Shown here: positions 42,113 through 51,405 of the stretch, piece after piece | Position numbering within the stretch: the first letter of the stretch is position 1 | Layout of the letters: every line of letters starts with the position of its first letter | NCBI RefSeq assembly: GCF_000987835.1 | Contig: NZ_CP011308.1 | Coordinates: forward strand, 496,001 to 560,000 | From: Sulfurovum lithotrophicum | GTDB taxonomy: Bacteria; Campylobacterota; Campylobacteria; Campylobacterales; Sulfurovaceae | DNA length: 64,000 bases | Reading direction: 5' to 3' | Translations under genes and position numbers: made by a program | The notes under the pieces: model-generated | The model's database searches: none | Told to the model about the DNA's origin: nothing | Seen by the model: only the letters and a program-made list of their open reading frames with translations

Positions 42113-42479
42113 TCAAGACCACTGCTCTATTTTGGCAGTAAGCATCTCCTCTTTGACCGGTTTTCTCAGGAAGTCGTTGGCACCATTGTCAAAGACTTCC
42201 GTTTTTCTCGTATCATCTGTGGAGAGTACGATAACGGGAATATGGGCGTTTGCCATGTCCAGCCGGAAGATCTTCAGGAACTCAATTCCGTCTACGATCG
42301 GCATCATGATATCGAGCAGAAATAAGGTTGATACTGGGGTCTTTTTTCATTTTTTCCAGAGCATCAGAACCATTCTCTGCTTCAATGATATCTGTCACTT
42401 TAGGGTTCTTCTTTAAAAGAGTCTGCAACAGTTTTCTGTTGATGAAATCGTCATCAACCACTAATACTTTTAATCCCAT
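42113..42479 (-). pseudogene. CheY-like response regulator split by a one-base insertion
   Basis: Two overlapping frames together encode one complete single-domain receiver of about 121 residues. The first (42282-42479) gives MGLKVLVVDDDFINRKLLQ to DPSINLI, with the acidic pocket VVDDD. The second frame gives MMPIVDGIEFLK to the end, with the conserved Thr/Ser (IVLSTDD) and Lys (FLRKPVKEE). The shift lies at about 42320-42322, where the gene reads ATTTCTGCTCGAT; deleting one T restores LILLDIMMPIVDG with the phospho-accepting Asp. It is either a recent inactivation, a sequencing error or programmed frameshifting. It sits 5 bp after the hybrid kinase and is its likely partner. Confidence 0.85.
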
Positions 42480-42484
42480 CTTTT

Positions 42485-45400
42485 CTATCCTCTATATTTT
42501 TTGATCAGAGATTCTATCTCTTCTTTGGAATTCACGGACGTGATTATAGCGATATTTTCATTGTTCTTACTGATACTCTCATCGATAAGATCTTCGTCAG
42601 CAAAGACAATATCGTATTTATCTGAACTGATCTCAGATTGTAATGCATCTGTATCGTCAAGTATGGAGTACTTATATCCCAGGTTGTCGAGAACTTTGGA
42701 GAGGACCCTTTTCTCGAGAATGAATTTCTTGGCTACGAGAATACTTTTCTCTTCACTTTTTTCTGCCGGAGCCTCATTGTCTATACTGTCAAGTGCGATT
42801 ACATCATCAAGTGAGATGGTTTCCTCTTCTGCTTCAGCTTTGGCAGCGGCTACCTCTTTGGCTGATTCCTTTTGTATCGCTTTTGTCTCTTCAATCTGCT
42901 CTTTCTTCTCTTCTGCCGTGACTGTTTTTGCTTTGTCGGACAGGAATTTGTTCAGAATATAAAGCAGTTCACTTGTTTCGATTGGTTTGGTAATGTACTC
43001 ATCCATACCTTCACCTAGGAATCTCTCTCTGTCCCCTTTGAGTGCATTGGCGGTCAGAGCAACGATCGGTACGTGAGGTACCTCCTCGTCCTCTTCGTAG
43101 TCAAGGATCTCATGAGTTGCTTCGATACCATCCATGACCGGCATCTGGATATCCATGAAGAGCAGGTCATAGTTGTTGTTCCTTCTCTTTTCAAAGGCCT
43201 CCAGACCATTGTTTGCAAGGTCGACGGTAATGCCGTGTTCTTCCAGAATACGCTTGATCAGTTTCTGATTGATGATATTGTCTTCGGTTACCAGTACATC
43301 TGCGTCGAACATCGTTGCATGTGTCGGCAGTGCCTCTTCTGCAAGTTGCGGTAAGCTCTCTGCACTCTTGATCAGAGCCTCTTTGAGCTTGGTAAGTGTC
43401 ACCGGTTTAAAGATGACATTACCCTGGTCGATATTCATAGATTCGATCTTGTTACGGCTGGTCACATTGGCAATAACGATCAGTTTGGATCTGTCTATAT
43501 TGGAGACGGCATCAATAATGTTCTGTTTTGCCTTGTCGATATCGATCCAGTAGCTTTTACATTCATCAAGTTGGCTGAGGTCTCTAAGTTCATCGATCGT
43601 TTCGAAGCGTTTGACCTCCGGACCAAAGTATTCGAAGTATGAAGCAAGATAGCTATCAAGTTTGCTTGGTATCTCCTGCTGGTATTTTCCGATGACCATA
43701 TCTGTAAAGGCATGCGCATAGTTCGTTTCTGTTGAAATGACCTCTTCAAAAGGAATGGTAAAGAAGAATGTCGTTCCCTGGTCTTTGGCACTCTCAAGTT
43801 CAAGCGTACCACCCATGAGTTCGACGAACTGGCTTGAAATGGTCAGACCCAGACCTGTACCGCCGTATTTACGTGTGACTGATACATCCGCCTGCGAGAA
43901 GGCATCGAAGATACGCTCCTGCTGCTCTTTGGTCATCCCGATACCATTGTCCTGCACGGAGAACTTGATACGCGGCATTCTGTCGTCTTCGTCCTGTACC
44001 TTGTGTATTTCGAGGTTGATCTCACCGCCGTAAGAAGTGAATTTGATTGCATTACTCAGAAGGTTGATAAGGATCTCTTTGATCTTGGTCGGATCGCCTT
44101 TAAGTTTGGGACTGATGGTTGGATCCATATAGAAGTTGAGATCGATATTTTTCTCAGCAGCACCTACCGCATAGGTTTCAACAGCACTTTCAAACTCTTC
44201 GGCAGAATCGAATACCACATTCTCGATCTCTATCTTGTTACTCTCGATCTTGGAGAGGTCAAGAATATTGTTGATAATGCTTAGAAGATTTTCCGAACTC
44301 TTGTCAATGATGGAGAGGAATTCTCTCTGTTCGTCATCAAGGTCGGTACTTCTGAGGATCTCGGTAAATCCGACAATACCGTTAAGCGGTGTACGGATCT
44401 CGTGTGACATGTTGGCAAGGAAGAGTGACTTGGCTTCATTGGCCTGTAGTGCTGTGAGTTTGTCTTCCTTGGCAGTTTCGACCAGTGTTTCGAGGAAGCG
44501 GTAAGCCTCTTTAGTACCTTCGTGAGTATCGAGATCAATGTTCTCGATGTAAGAGGTGTCGGATGCAAGATAGTGGTCACTGCTCTTCATTTCATCAACG
44601 GCTTTGTTCAGTACGTCTTCAAGCTCTTCGATGTTTCTTGTAATATCACGAGTCGTTGAGAATCCGAGATAGGCAAGAATCAAACTGAGGATCAGAATAG
44701 CCGATGCAATCGCGAGAAGTGTCAACTGCTCCTGCAGGTATGCCTCACTCTTTTTCCACAGTGTGCTTGAGACGACAAGTTCCGCTTTGGCAAAGAGTGA
44801 GATCTTCTGTGTCTGTAGTCTGAACCAGTCAATAGGTTCTTCCGCATAGTCGCCGTTATCGACATCGGTCTGAATAGCTGAAGATGTCTGAGCCAGCTCG
44901 GTCAGGATCTCTTTCGCTTTGGGTGAGTTAAGGATCGCAAAGACCCCTTTACGCAGTTGCGGGTCGGTTATTTCATTGATATCGAAGATATTTGCTTTTG
45001 TCTTGAAATTGTCCCAGAGAGCGATTTCTTCGAATGACATGGAAGCTCTTTTGGTCATGTAGTAGGAAACAAACCCTCTTTCAAGACCGGCATTCTCCTT
45101 GACCGTATATATTTGTGTCAGTGTAGAGATCAGTGAAGAGATTTCATTGTCAAGGGAGAAGTTCTTGATTTGGATAAGGTTGCTATAGATAGGGCTGGCC
45201 AGTGTTTTGGTATAGCCGTCAAAAAATACTTTCTTGAAATCACTGCCCTGTGTATCCGCCTCTTTTCTGATCTTGTCAACTTTAGGCAGGTTTGTAAGTA
45301 GTTGATTGTATTTCTGCGAATCAAGAAGCTTCCCTTCCCCCGTTAGACTGAGAAGAAAAGGAAGATAGGTCGTGTCGGAAGTTTTAAGAGAACGTTTGAG

Positions 45401-45673
45401 CTCTGCAAAAACAGTATCTGTACTTTTGCGCTGTTTTATAAGCGGTTCACTGAAGCTTTTTCTGTCGCTTCCCATGTAAAGAGCGGTAAGACCACGTTCT
45501 TTACCCACGGCTGTAAGTGACTTGCCCAATATGGCATTGTTTGTCAATATGGTCTTAAGAGCATTTGCTTTCTCGAAGTTGACATATGAAGTTATAAAGA
45601 AATAACTTGAAAGCAGGAGGAGCAGTACAATAGGTACCATCGCTACGAGTTTGAGTCTGTTACGTATAGTCAT
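42485..45673 (-). CDS. Hybrid histidine kinase with NIT-type sensor domain
   Basis: This 1,062-residue membrane sensor has helix 1 at residues 8-30, then a helical periplasmic domain (about 35-310) with [11 protein letters not shown] and [17 protein letters not shown], the pattern of nitrate/nitrite-sensing NIT domains, then helix 2 (about 315-338). The kinase core follows: His424 in [13 protein letters not shown]-box [10 protein letters not shown], and G boxes DNGIGM and GGTGLGL. Then come a degenerate receiver (about 650-760) and a full receiver with the Asp in [13 protein letters not shown]. An Ala/Glu-rich linker leads to a third, receiver-like C-terminus with VFADEDLID. It starts 4 nt after the HPt gene. 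Signal identity (nitrate or related) is inferred from the domain. Confidence 0.9.
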   Translation of the reverse strand: MTIRNRLKLVAMVPIVLLLLLSSYFFITSYVNFEKANALKTILTNNAILGKSLTAVGKERGLTALYMGSDRKSFSEPLIKQRKSTDTVFAELKRSLKTSDTTYLPFLLSLTGEGKLLDSQKYNQLLTNLPKVDKIRKEADTQGSDFKKVFFDGYTKTLASPIYSNLIQIKNFSLDNEISSLISTLTQIYTVKENAGLERGFVSYYMTKRASMSFEEIALWDNFKTKANIFDINEITDPQLRKGVFAILNSPKAKEILTELAQTSSAIQTDVDNGDYAEEPIDWFRLQTQKISLFAKAELVVSSTLWKKSEAYLQEQLTLLAIASAILILSLILAYLGFSTTRDITRNIEELEDVLNKAVDEMKSSDHYLASDTSYIENIDLDTHEGTKEAYRFLETLVETAKEDKLTALQANEAKSLFLANMSHEIRTPLNGIVGFTEILRSTDLDDEQREFLSIIDKSSENLLSIINNILDLSKIESNKIEIENVVFDSAEEFESAVETYAVGAAEKNIDLNFYMDPTISPKLKGDPTKIKEILINLLSNAIKFTSYGGEINLEIHKVQDEDDRMPRIKFSVQDNGIGMTKEQQERIFDAFSQADVSVTRKYGGTGLGLTISSQFVELMGGTLELESAKDQGTTFFFTIPFEEVISTETNYAHAFTDMVIGKYQQEIPSKLDSYLASYFEYFGPEVKRFETIDELRDLSQLDECKSYWIDIDKAKQNIIDAVSNIDRSKLIVIANVTSRNKIESMNIDQGNVIFKPVTLTKLKEALIKSAESLPQLAEEALPTHATMFDADVLVTEDNIINQKLIKRILEEHGITVDLANNGLEAFEKRRNNNYDLLFMDIQMPVMDGIEATHEILDYEEDEEVPHVPIVALTANALKGDRERFLGEGMDEYITKPIETSELLYILNKFLSDKAKTVTAEEKKEQIEETKAIQKESAKEVAAAKAEAEEETISLDDVIALDSIDNEAPAEKSEEKSILVAKKFILEKRVLSKVLDNLGYKYSILDDTDALQSEISSDKYDIVFADEDLIDESISKNNENIAIITSVNSKEEIESLIKKYRG

Positions 45674-45676
45674 TGT

Positions 45677-46954
45677 CTATTTTCCTTTGTTTTTTGATGT
45701 GAGCTCGAACTGGGTCTCAAAAGCAATGAAATGCCCCCAGTATTCTTTGATTAGTTTTTCCAGTTGACTGCTGTCCTCACAGAACTGTATCTCGTACAGA
45801 GTATCTGCAAGCGGCGTAATACGCAGGTTACTTGCTGTCCCTTTAAGCAGGTGGCCGATCTTGTTGATCGTTTCCAGGTCACCTTTTTCATAGGCTTTGA
45901 GCATTTTGTCCGTCTCTTCATGTGCCTGCTTGATGAAATCGTGGATGAACTCTTCGATCAACTCAGCAGGAAGGCTGAGCTCGTTTGCCGCCTGTTCTAC
46001 CTGGAAGTCGAAATAGATCGGTTTGACATTGGAAAGATCGATGGTACCAAACCCTTCAGAAGGCTTTATCTCTTTCTTGATAGGAATCTCTTTTTCTCCT
46101 GCAGCAGCTTTTGGTTTGGTAGTAGTCAGCCTGCTCAGTGTGTTGTAGAAACTCTGGATGGAACTTTCAATATCTTCATCTTCGGTATATTTGAGTTGTT
46201 CAATGATCTCTGTGACCACAGGTAAACGCAGTACGTTGGAGAGATGGAAGAGGGTATGTGTCGCAGCGGTGCGTTTGCTTTTCTCTTTACTTCTGAGGTC
46301 ATCTTCGAGGGAAAGTGCCGTATCGATGTACTCTGTGAGGAAAGTGTTGTAGTCTTCGGGTGAGATGCCGATGCTTTGGGCAATCTCTTTTACATCGATA
46401 TAGATAGGGCCGACAGCTTTTTCGAGTACTGCTTTGTCTTCTATCTCACCGATAGTCTCTTCTGCATTGTCTGGCAGGATAAGGTCGAAGAGATCGTCTT
46501 CCGGCACTTTTTCCTGCTTTTTGGCTTTAGCTTCAGGAACTGATGTTTCTTGCTCATCAGCTGGCTCCCTGATCTCGAAAAGAGCTTCTTCCTCTTTCTC
46601 TTTACTCTTCGATTCAGGTATAACTGACTCTTTTTCCAAAAGTAAGAGTTTTTCTTCCTTTTCTTCGACAGAAGAAGGCAACTCCTCCGCTATGCCGATT
46701 TCTCCTGAAATTTTTTCAGTAAGGCGAATAAGTGTCATCTCTCCAAGAAGACTTAAAAGTATCTCTTCTTCTTTCTTGTAATGTGCTTCATCCAGAGGAG
46801 TTTTGATTATAATGTCTTTTTCCTCAGCTGTGAGTTCGATGGCATCGAGGGCTATTTTTTTGTAAAGTACCTCGATACTGTCGACCTGCAGCAGTGCCAA
46901 CAAGTCAGAACTTGCAGCGATAATTTGGCCGTTTTGGTTTGTTATGTAGTACAT
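45677..46954 (-). CDS. HPt phosphotransfer protein with acidic linker
   Basis: A 425-residue soluble protein. The N-terminal 60 residues look like a small PAS-type fold (MYYITNQNGQIIAASSDLL). A long Glu/Lys-rich linker (about 95-165) follows. A middle helical domain (about 185-260) has a histidine-phosphotransfer-like stretch (THTLFHLSNVLRL), and the C-terminal domain is a canonical HPt with His368 in GHLLKGTASNLRITPLADTL. It lies between the PAS gene (19 bp upstream) and the hybrid kinase (4 nt downstream). It should carry phosphate from the kinase's receiver to the single-domain regulator at 42113-42479. Confidence 0.85.
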   Translation of the reverse strand: MYYITNQNGQIIAASSDLLALLQVDSIEVLYKKIALDAIELTAEEKDIIIKTPLDEAHYKKEEEILLSLLGEMTLIRLTEKISGEIGIAEELPSSVEEKEEKLLLLEKESVIPESKSKEKEEEALFEIREPADEQETSVPEAKAKKQEKVPEDDLFDLILPDNAEETIGEIEDKAVLEKAVGPIYIDVKEIAQSIGISPEDYNTFLTEYIDTALSLEDDLRSKEKSKRTAATHTLFHLSNVLRLPVVTEIIEQLKYTEDEDIESSIQSFYNTLSRLTTTKPKAAAGEKEIPIKKEIKPSEGFGTIDLSNVKPIYFDFQVEQAANELSLPAELIEEFIHDFIKQAHEETDKMLKAYEKGDLETINKIGHLLKGTASNLRITPLADTLYEIQFCEDSSQLEKLIKEYWGHFIAFETQFELTSKNKGK

Positions 46955-46973
46955 GTTATGAACAACTCCTTGT

Positions 46974-47390
46974 TTACTTTTTTTCTTCTTCTACCATTCT
47001 TTTATAGACAGGCACGACTTCCTCGATTTCTGCAGTGGTGGCGGGTCTTCTTGCCGCAGTGTATCCGGTTATTTCACCTTCCTTGTCCATGATAGGTGTA
47101 ATATGCGAATAAACCCAGTAGTATTTTCCGTCTTTTCTGAGATTCTTGACGATACCTGTCCACTCTTTCCCCGCTTTTATCGTCTCCCATAACTCTTTGA
47201 AAGCGGCTTTGGGCATGTCCGGATGCCGAACGATATTGTGGTTCTTGCCTGTCAGTTCTTTTTTGGTATATCCGGCAATGTTGCAAAATGTACGGTTGGC
47301 ATAAGTGATAATGCCTTTGAGGTCCGTTGAACTTACGATCAATCCGTCCTCGAATTTATATTCTTGATCTACAGGATCTGGTCTTTGCAT
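46974..47390 (-). CDS. PAS-domain sensor protein, Aer/CetB-like
   Basis: A 138-residue single PAS domain of the Aer/CetB type: VSSTDLKGIITYANRTFCNIAGY, then NIVRHPDMPKAAFKELWETI, KDGKYYWVYSHITPI and GYTAARRPAT. This subgroup usually binds FAD and senses redox state. I start at ATG 47390, preceded by GGGAGGA. An upstream ATG at 47444 lacks a ribosome site and lies only 2-3 nt after the predicted transcription start. It heads the operon PAS-HPt-kinase-regulator, so a redox input may join the NIT-type input. Confidence 0.88.
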   Translation of the reverse strand: MQRPDPVDQEYKFEDGLIVSSTDLKGIITYANRTFCNIAGYTKKELTGKNHNIVRHPDMPKAAFKELWETIKAGKEWTGIVKNLRKDGKYYWVYSHITPIMDKEGEITGYTAARRPATTAEIEEVVPVYKRMVEEEKK

Positions 47391-47452
47391 GAATCTTCCT
47401 CCCTTGACTGAAGCAGCCTCTCTGTAGAGACGACTAAAATCCATAATAAGAC

Positions 47453-47461
47453 TTTATAACA
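47453..47461 (-). promoter_or_regulatory. Extended -10 promoter of the PAS/HPt/kinase operon
   Basis: TGTTATAAA on the minus strand (-10 at 47453-47458) predicts a start near 47446. The resulting leader of about 56 nt contains GGGAGGA before ATG 47390, which decides the PAS start. The remaining gap to uvrC (47462-47528) shows nothing further. Confidence 0.5.
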
Positions 47462-47528
47462 ATTAATCTGAAAATGCCTTGAAAAGAATGGTTTTAGAGT
47501 GCTTTTTTAGTAAAAAATATCAAATGGG

Positions 47529-49325
47529 CTACATTTCACCATTATTATTTTTGATAATATTGGAAATTTTCTTATTTGTAACTTTCTCTATCTCTTCACT
47601 GCTGGCATGGGCAATGGCTTCGAATGTGCCGAAGTAGTCTATGAGTTTTTTTATCGTTGCTTTGCCGATACCTTTTTTGTTCAGAAGTGAGACCTGTGTA
47701 TCTTCTTTGCGCTTTTTGTTCTGGTGGTAGGTAATGGCATAACGGTGTGCTTCATCACGCTGCTTCTGAATCCACTGCAGGCGTTTGTCATTGGGTTTGA
47801 GTTCAATGATGCCGGCTGCAGTATAAAGAATGTCTTTGGCCGCTCCTTTGGCGCGATGTGCCCTGGCATCTAGTTTCTCTTTGGCAATGGCGATGACATC
47901 CAGGTTTATCTGTGCGTCTTTGAGGAGGGAGAGTGCAAGATTGAGGTTGGCCTGTCCCCCGTCGAGTATCCATAGATCCGGAGCAGGCTGTGTCTTGAAG
48001 TCGGCTATGCGCCGAGTGAGCATCTCTTTCATCTGGCCATATTCATCCCGTGCATGCAGTTCGTAGCGCCTGTAGGAGTGTTTGTCCCATTTTCCTTCAT
48101 CCCATACAACCATTCCTCCTACCGTAGCGGCACCCATCATATGGGAATTGTCAAAGCTCTCAACGCGGTATGGGATGGTTGAGAGTTCCAGCAGATCGGC
48201 TATCTTTTGTTCCATGATCGTGTCATTGTCTTTTTTCTTCAAGAGTTCCTTACAGTTCTGGAGGGCCAGTTTTGCCAGTTTTGCCTTGGGACCTCTCTGC
48301 GGTGTTTCAATACTGATCTTTTTTTCAAAACGGCTGCTGAGCGTCCGGGCGACCTGGAGGGCATCTTCAAAGTGGTGTGCGGTAAGTATCTCTTTGCTGA
48401 CATAGGGAGTGTCGATGGTGTAAAATTCCAGCAGTGCCTGTCTGTATGCCTCGTTGCAGTCAAAAATATGCGTATGCCTGAAGTAGCTGTAGGCACTCGA
48501 GATGATCTTTCCGTTGCGCATGAAGAGCTTGACAATGACCCCACGTTCGTCACCGTTGAGGATGGCAAAGATATCCAGATCCATCTGATTGGCAAGATCG
48601 ATATTCGAGGAGATGTGCAGGGAAGAGATTGCTTCTATACTGTCGCGCAGGGCGGCAGCTTCTTCAAAGCGCTCCTGTACGGCTAGTTTTTGCATCTTCT
48701 CCTGCAGTGTTTTAGTAAGTATACTGCGTTTGGTGATCGCCTGTTTTGCTTCTTTAACGATCTCGGCATAGGCATCCTTCGAGACTTTGCCTTCACAGGG
48801 AGCCAGGCACTTTTTGATCTGGTAGAAGAGGCAGGCTTTCCCTTTGTGAAGGCAGGATTTTTTCTGGACCAGGGGGAAGATTTCATAGAGCGCATCGAAC
48901 AGGGCTCTGCCGCCATTGGGGAAAGGGCCGTAGTAGGTGATCTTCTTACCCTTGACTACTTTTCGGGTGATCTCGAAACGGGGATAGGCCTCTGATTCGT
49001 CAATATAGATGTAGGGGTAGGTCTTATCATCCCGAAGCAGGATATTGTATTTGGGTTTGAGCTGTTTGATCAGAGAATTCTCCAGGATCAGGGCATCCTC
49101 TTCACTCTCTACAATGATATAATCAAGGCGTACGGCTTCATGCAGCATTTTGATGATACGGGGGCTCTGGCCGGGATTGGGAATGAATGTCGGTGTAAAA
49201 CGCCAGTAGCTCTTGATGCGGTTCTTGAGGCTTTTGGCTTTTCCGACATAGAGCAGCTTATCCTTGTCGTCAAAATACTGATAGACACCGGGGGAATCCG
49301 GCAGTGATCTAACCGTGGATATCAT
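47529..49325 (-). CDS. uvrC: Excinuclease ABC subunit C
   Basis: UvrC makes both incisions in nucleotide-excision repair. The GIY-YIG domain is at the N-terminus (DSPGVYQYFDDKDKLLYVGKAKSLKNRIKSY, quoted in part: LLYVGKAKSLKNRIKSY). A Cys-rich region (CLHKGKACLFYQIKKCLAPC), the UVR helix (FEEAAALRDSI), the RNase H-like nuclease (SFDNSHMMG, LWILDGGQANL) and the C-terminal HhH (LLNKKGIGKATIKKLIDYFG) follow. Length 598 residues, normal. It overlaps the upstream DUF721 gene by 4 bp (ATGA). Confidence 0.96.
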   Translation of the reverse strand: MISTVRSLPDSPGVYQYFDDKDKLLYVGKAKSLKNRIKSYWRFTPTFIPNPGQSPRIIKMLHEAVRLDYIIVESEEDALILENSLIKQLKPKYNILLRDDKTYPYIYIDESEAYPRFEITRKVVKGKKITYYGPFPNGGRALFDALYEIFPLVQKKSCLHKGKACLFYQIKKCLAPCEGKVSKDAYAEIVKEAKQAITKRSILTKTLQEKMQKLAVQERFEEAAALRDSIEAISSLHISSNIDLANQMDLDIFAILNGDERGVIVKLFMRNGKIISSAYSYFRHTHIFDCNEAYRQALLEFYTIDTPYVSKEILTAHHFEDALQVARTLSSRFEKKISIETPQRGPKAKLAKLALQNCKELLKKKDNDTIMEQKIADLLELSTIPYRVESFDNSHMMGAATVGGMVVWDEGKWDKHSYRRYELHARDEYGQMKEMLTRRIADFKTQPAPDLWILDGGQANLNLALSLLKDAQINLDVIAIAKEKLDARAHRAKGAAKDILYTAAGIIELKPNDKRLQWIQKQRDEAHRYAITYHQNKKRKEDTQVSLLNKKGIGKATIKKLIDYFGTFEAIAHASSEEIEKVTNKKISNIIKNNNGEM

Positions 49326-49786
49326 GACTGCTCTGCTTCCCTCTGTGTTTTGATCCGTTTCTTGATCGTTTCGAATTTTTCTTTGAGTTCTTCATCCTGA
49401 CTTTCAATAATGAAATCGGCTGAGGCGAGTTCATTATAGTAGGGAACGGTTGCATTGTCCGTTTCCTCAGTCATGGCAGAACGGTACTTGCTGTGAAAAA
49501 TGACGATCTTTCCTGCCTGCTGGAGCATTTCACAGCTTTTGTCATGACTTGCGAGCTGGGTTAATACGCCCTTTAATATATCTTTATTATAATTGAGTTC
49601 CATTTTGAAGCCGGGATGTGTCACGGCGACAAAAAGTGTATCGTTCTGTATATAGACAAAGGCGATGGCCTTCTGCCATTTTGCACCAAGCAGCGAGATA
49701 TACTTTTTGTAACAGGCATGCTGCTTCAAAGATCTGAACTGAGGTTGGTTGGTAAGATGAGAGAGAATCGCAGAGACTTTTTTCAT
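49322..49786 (-). CDS. DUF721/DciA-like protein
   Basis: A 154-residue protein with the DUF721 (DciA) layout: an N-terminal helix ILSHLTNQPQFRSLKQHACYKK, then KWQKAIAFVYIQNDTLFVAVTHPGFKMELNYNK with the KH-like fold, and a charged helical tail. DciA proteins load the DnaB helicase in most bacteria that lack DnaC. It is co-transcribed with uvrC through a 4-bp overlap. The family match is from pattern and size; the helicase-loading role is inferred. Confidence 0.65.
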   Translation of the reverse strand: MKKVSAILSHLTNQPQFRSLKQHACYKKYISLLGAKWQKAIAFVYIQNDTLFVAVTHPGFKMELNYNKDILKGVLTQLASHDKSCEMLQQAGKIVIFHSKYRSAMTEETDNATVPYYNELASADFIIESQDEELKEKFETIKKRIKTQREAEQS

Positions 49787-49891
49787 ACAATTATTATAGC
49801 ATCACTTTGCTGTATCGTATTGTCAGGATGTGGGTACAAGACCAATCCGGTCTATGTAGCCGATACGAATGCATCGCATTCGGGCAAATAA
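49757..49891 (+). CDS. Small lipoprotein (44 residues), LptM-like signature
   Basis: MRENRRDFFHTIIIASLCC-IVLSGCGYKTNPVYV is a textbook lipoprotein signal with lipobox LSGC at residues 23-26, followed by an 18-residue mature tail. The GCGYKxxPVYV start resembles LptM/YifL, a small helper of LPS-transport protein LptD (SGCGxKGPLY). Its start overlaps the divergent DUF721 gene by 30 bp; upstream sequence GGTAAG is a weak ribosome site. A small hairpin (CGAATGC-ATC-GCATTCG, 49866-49882) closes the reading frame. nadB begins 19 bp later. Confidence 0.65.
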   Translation: MRENRRDFFHTIIIASLCCIVLSGCGYKTNPVYVADTNASHSGK

Positions 49892-49910
49892 TTCATAATG
49901 AAGGAATGAT

Positions 49911-51362
49911 GTGCAAAAGTATGATGTATTGATCATCGGTGCGGGAATTGCGGGCCTGTATGCAGCCATGCAGCTGCCTAAAAGTAAAAAAGTACTGGTA
50001 GTCTGTAAGGATATTCCCTGGGAGTGTAATACCTTTTATGCCCAGGGAGGGATGGCTACGGCCCTGAATGAGGAAGATGTACCGCTGCATGTTTCAGACA
50101 CCATGGCTGCCGGTGCCTACCACAATGTGAAAGAAGCCGTTGAAATCCTTTCCAGAACTTCTCTGGAGACCACGCCTGACATCATTGCAAAAGGTATGGA
50201 ATTCGACCGTGCGGAGGATGGGCATATCCTCTACACCAAAGAGGCAGCCCATTCGGTTCCGCGTATCATTCATGCCGGAGGGGATGCCACGGGACGCTAT
50301 ATGCATTACTTTATGATGGTGCAGAACAGACACCAGTTACAGAAAAATACACTGGTGTACGATCTGCTCATTGAGAACGGCAGATGTTACGGTGTCAAAG
50401 CGACGGTCAATTATGAACCCACGACCATTTACGCGGATGATGTGATCATCGCCTCAGGCGGTGTCGGGTCACTCTATGCCTACAATACCAACTCCAGGAC
50501 CGTCTCAGCCGATATTCACGGTATCTGCGTTGAAAAAGGGATCGAACTGAGCGATATGGAATTCATGCAGTTCCACCCGACGGTTTTTGTCGATACCCCT
50601 TATGCAAGAAAGCTTTTGTTGACCGAAGCGCTTAGAGGCGAAGGGGCTCATGTGGTCGATGAGGATGGCGAACGTTTCCTCTTTGAGTATGACGAACGCG
50701 GTGAACTGGCCAGCCGGGATATCGTGGCGCGTGGCATTTTCAAACACAAACGCAATACGGGTAAGCAGGCCTATCTTGACTTCTCAATGTTTGAGGAGAA
50801 GTGGTTCGAACAACGCTTTCCGAACATTACCCGTACCTTTGCGGCGCTGGGGTACCATTTCCCCAAGGATAGGGTACCAATATCTCCCGCATTCCACTAT
50901 GCCAATGGAGGGATAAAGTGTGATGTGAACGGCTGTATTCCCGGTATGGAAGGCCTCTATGTCATCGGAGAAGCAGCATGTACCGGTGTGCATGGTGCGA
51001 ACCGTCTTGCCTCGAATTCTCTGCTTGAAGGAGTGGTCTTTGCCAAGCGTGCTGTTGATCATCTTCTAGACAGGGGACATCAGCAGATCAAAACACCTGA
51101 ATTTGAGAAAGATTACGGTAATATTCTGCACAAAGAAAACGATAAATCCTATAAACAGAGACTGCGTCAGGTGATGTGGGAGGATATAGGGATTATCAGG
51201 ACGACCAAAGGGCTTCATGAAGCGAAAAACCTGATCTATGATATGAAAAACCATGAGATCGGGCGGTTGCTTCAGCTGCGTCTCAATACGGCTTCGGCGA
51301 TCGTTGAGGCGGCATTGGCACGCACAGAATCCCTGGGATCACACTATATGGAAGCAGATTAG
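49911..51362 (+). CDS. nadB: L-aspartate oxidase
   Basis: NadB oxidises aspartate to iminoaspartate for NAD synthesis, using FAD. The N-terminal FAD fold is VLIIGAGIAGLYAAMQLP. Other landmarks are TFYAQGGMATAL, the active-site RIIHAGGDATG, EFMQFHPTVFV, LLTEALRGEGA, the catalytic-Arg region and GANRLASNSLLEGVVF near the end of the FAD domain. Length 483 residues, a little shorter than E. coli NadB (540), lacking part of the C-terminal helical bundle. It starts with GTG 49911 after GAAGGA. nhaD follows 43 bp downstream. Confidence 0.94.
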   Translation: MQKYDVLIIGAGIAGLYAAMQLPKSKKVLVVCKDIPWECNTFYAQGGMATALNEEDVPLHVSDTMAAGAYHNVKEAVEILSRTSLETTPDIIAKGMEFDRAEDGHILYTKEAAHSVPRIIHAGGDATGRYMHYFMMVQNRHQLQKNTLVYDLLIENGRCYGVKATVNYEPTTIYADDVIIASGGVGSLYAYNTNSRTVSADIHGICVEKGIELSDMEFMQFHPTVFVDTPYARKLLLTEALRGEGAHVVDEDGERFLFEYDERGELASRDIVARGIFKHKRNTGKQAYLDFSMFEEKWFEQRFPNITRTFAALGYHFPKDRVPISPAFHYANGGIKCDVNGCIPGMEGLYVIGEAACTGVHGANRLASNSLLEGVVFAKRAVDHLLDRGHQQIKTPEFEKDYGNILHKENDKSYKQRLRQVMWEDIGIIRTTKGLHEAKNLIYDMKNHEIGRLLQLRLNTASAIVEAALARTESLGSHYMEAD

Positions 51363-51405
51363 CTTTCAAGGTATGTATAGTAATATATTACATTTAGGAG
51401 AAGAA

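Noticed and set aside
51253-51405. N-terminal extension of NhaD
   Set aside because: Overlaps the end of nadB and gives a basic, Trp/His-rich stretch; TAGGAG precedes ATG 51406.
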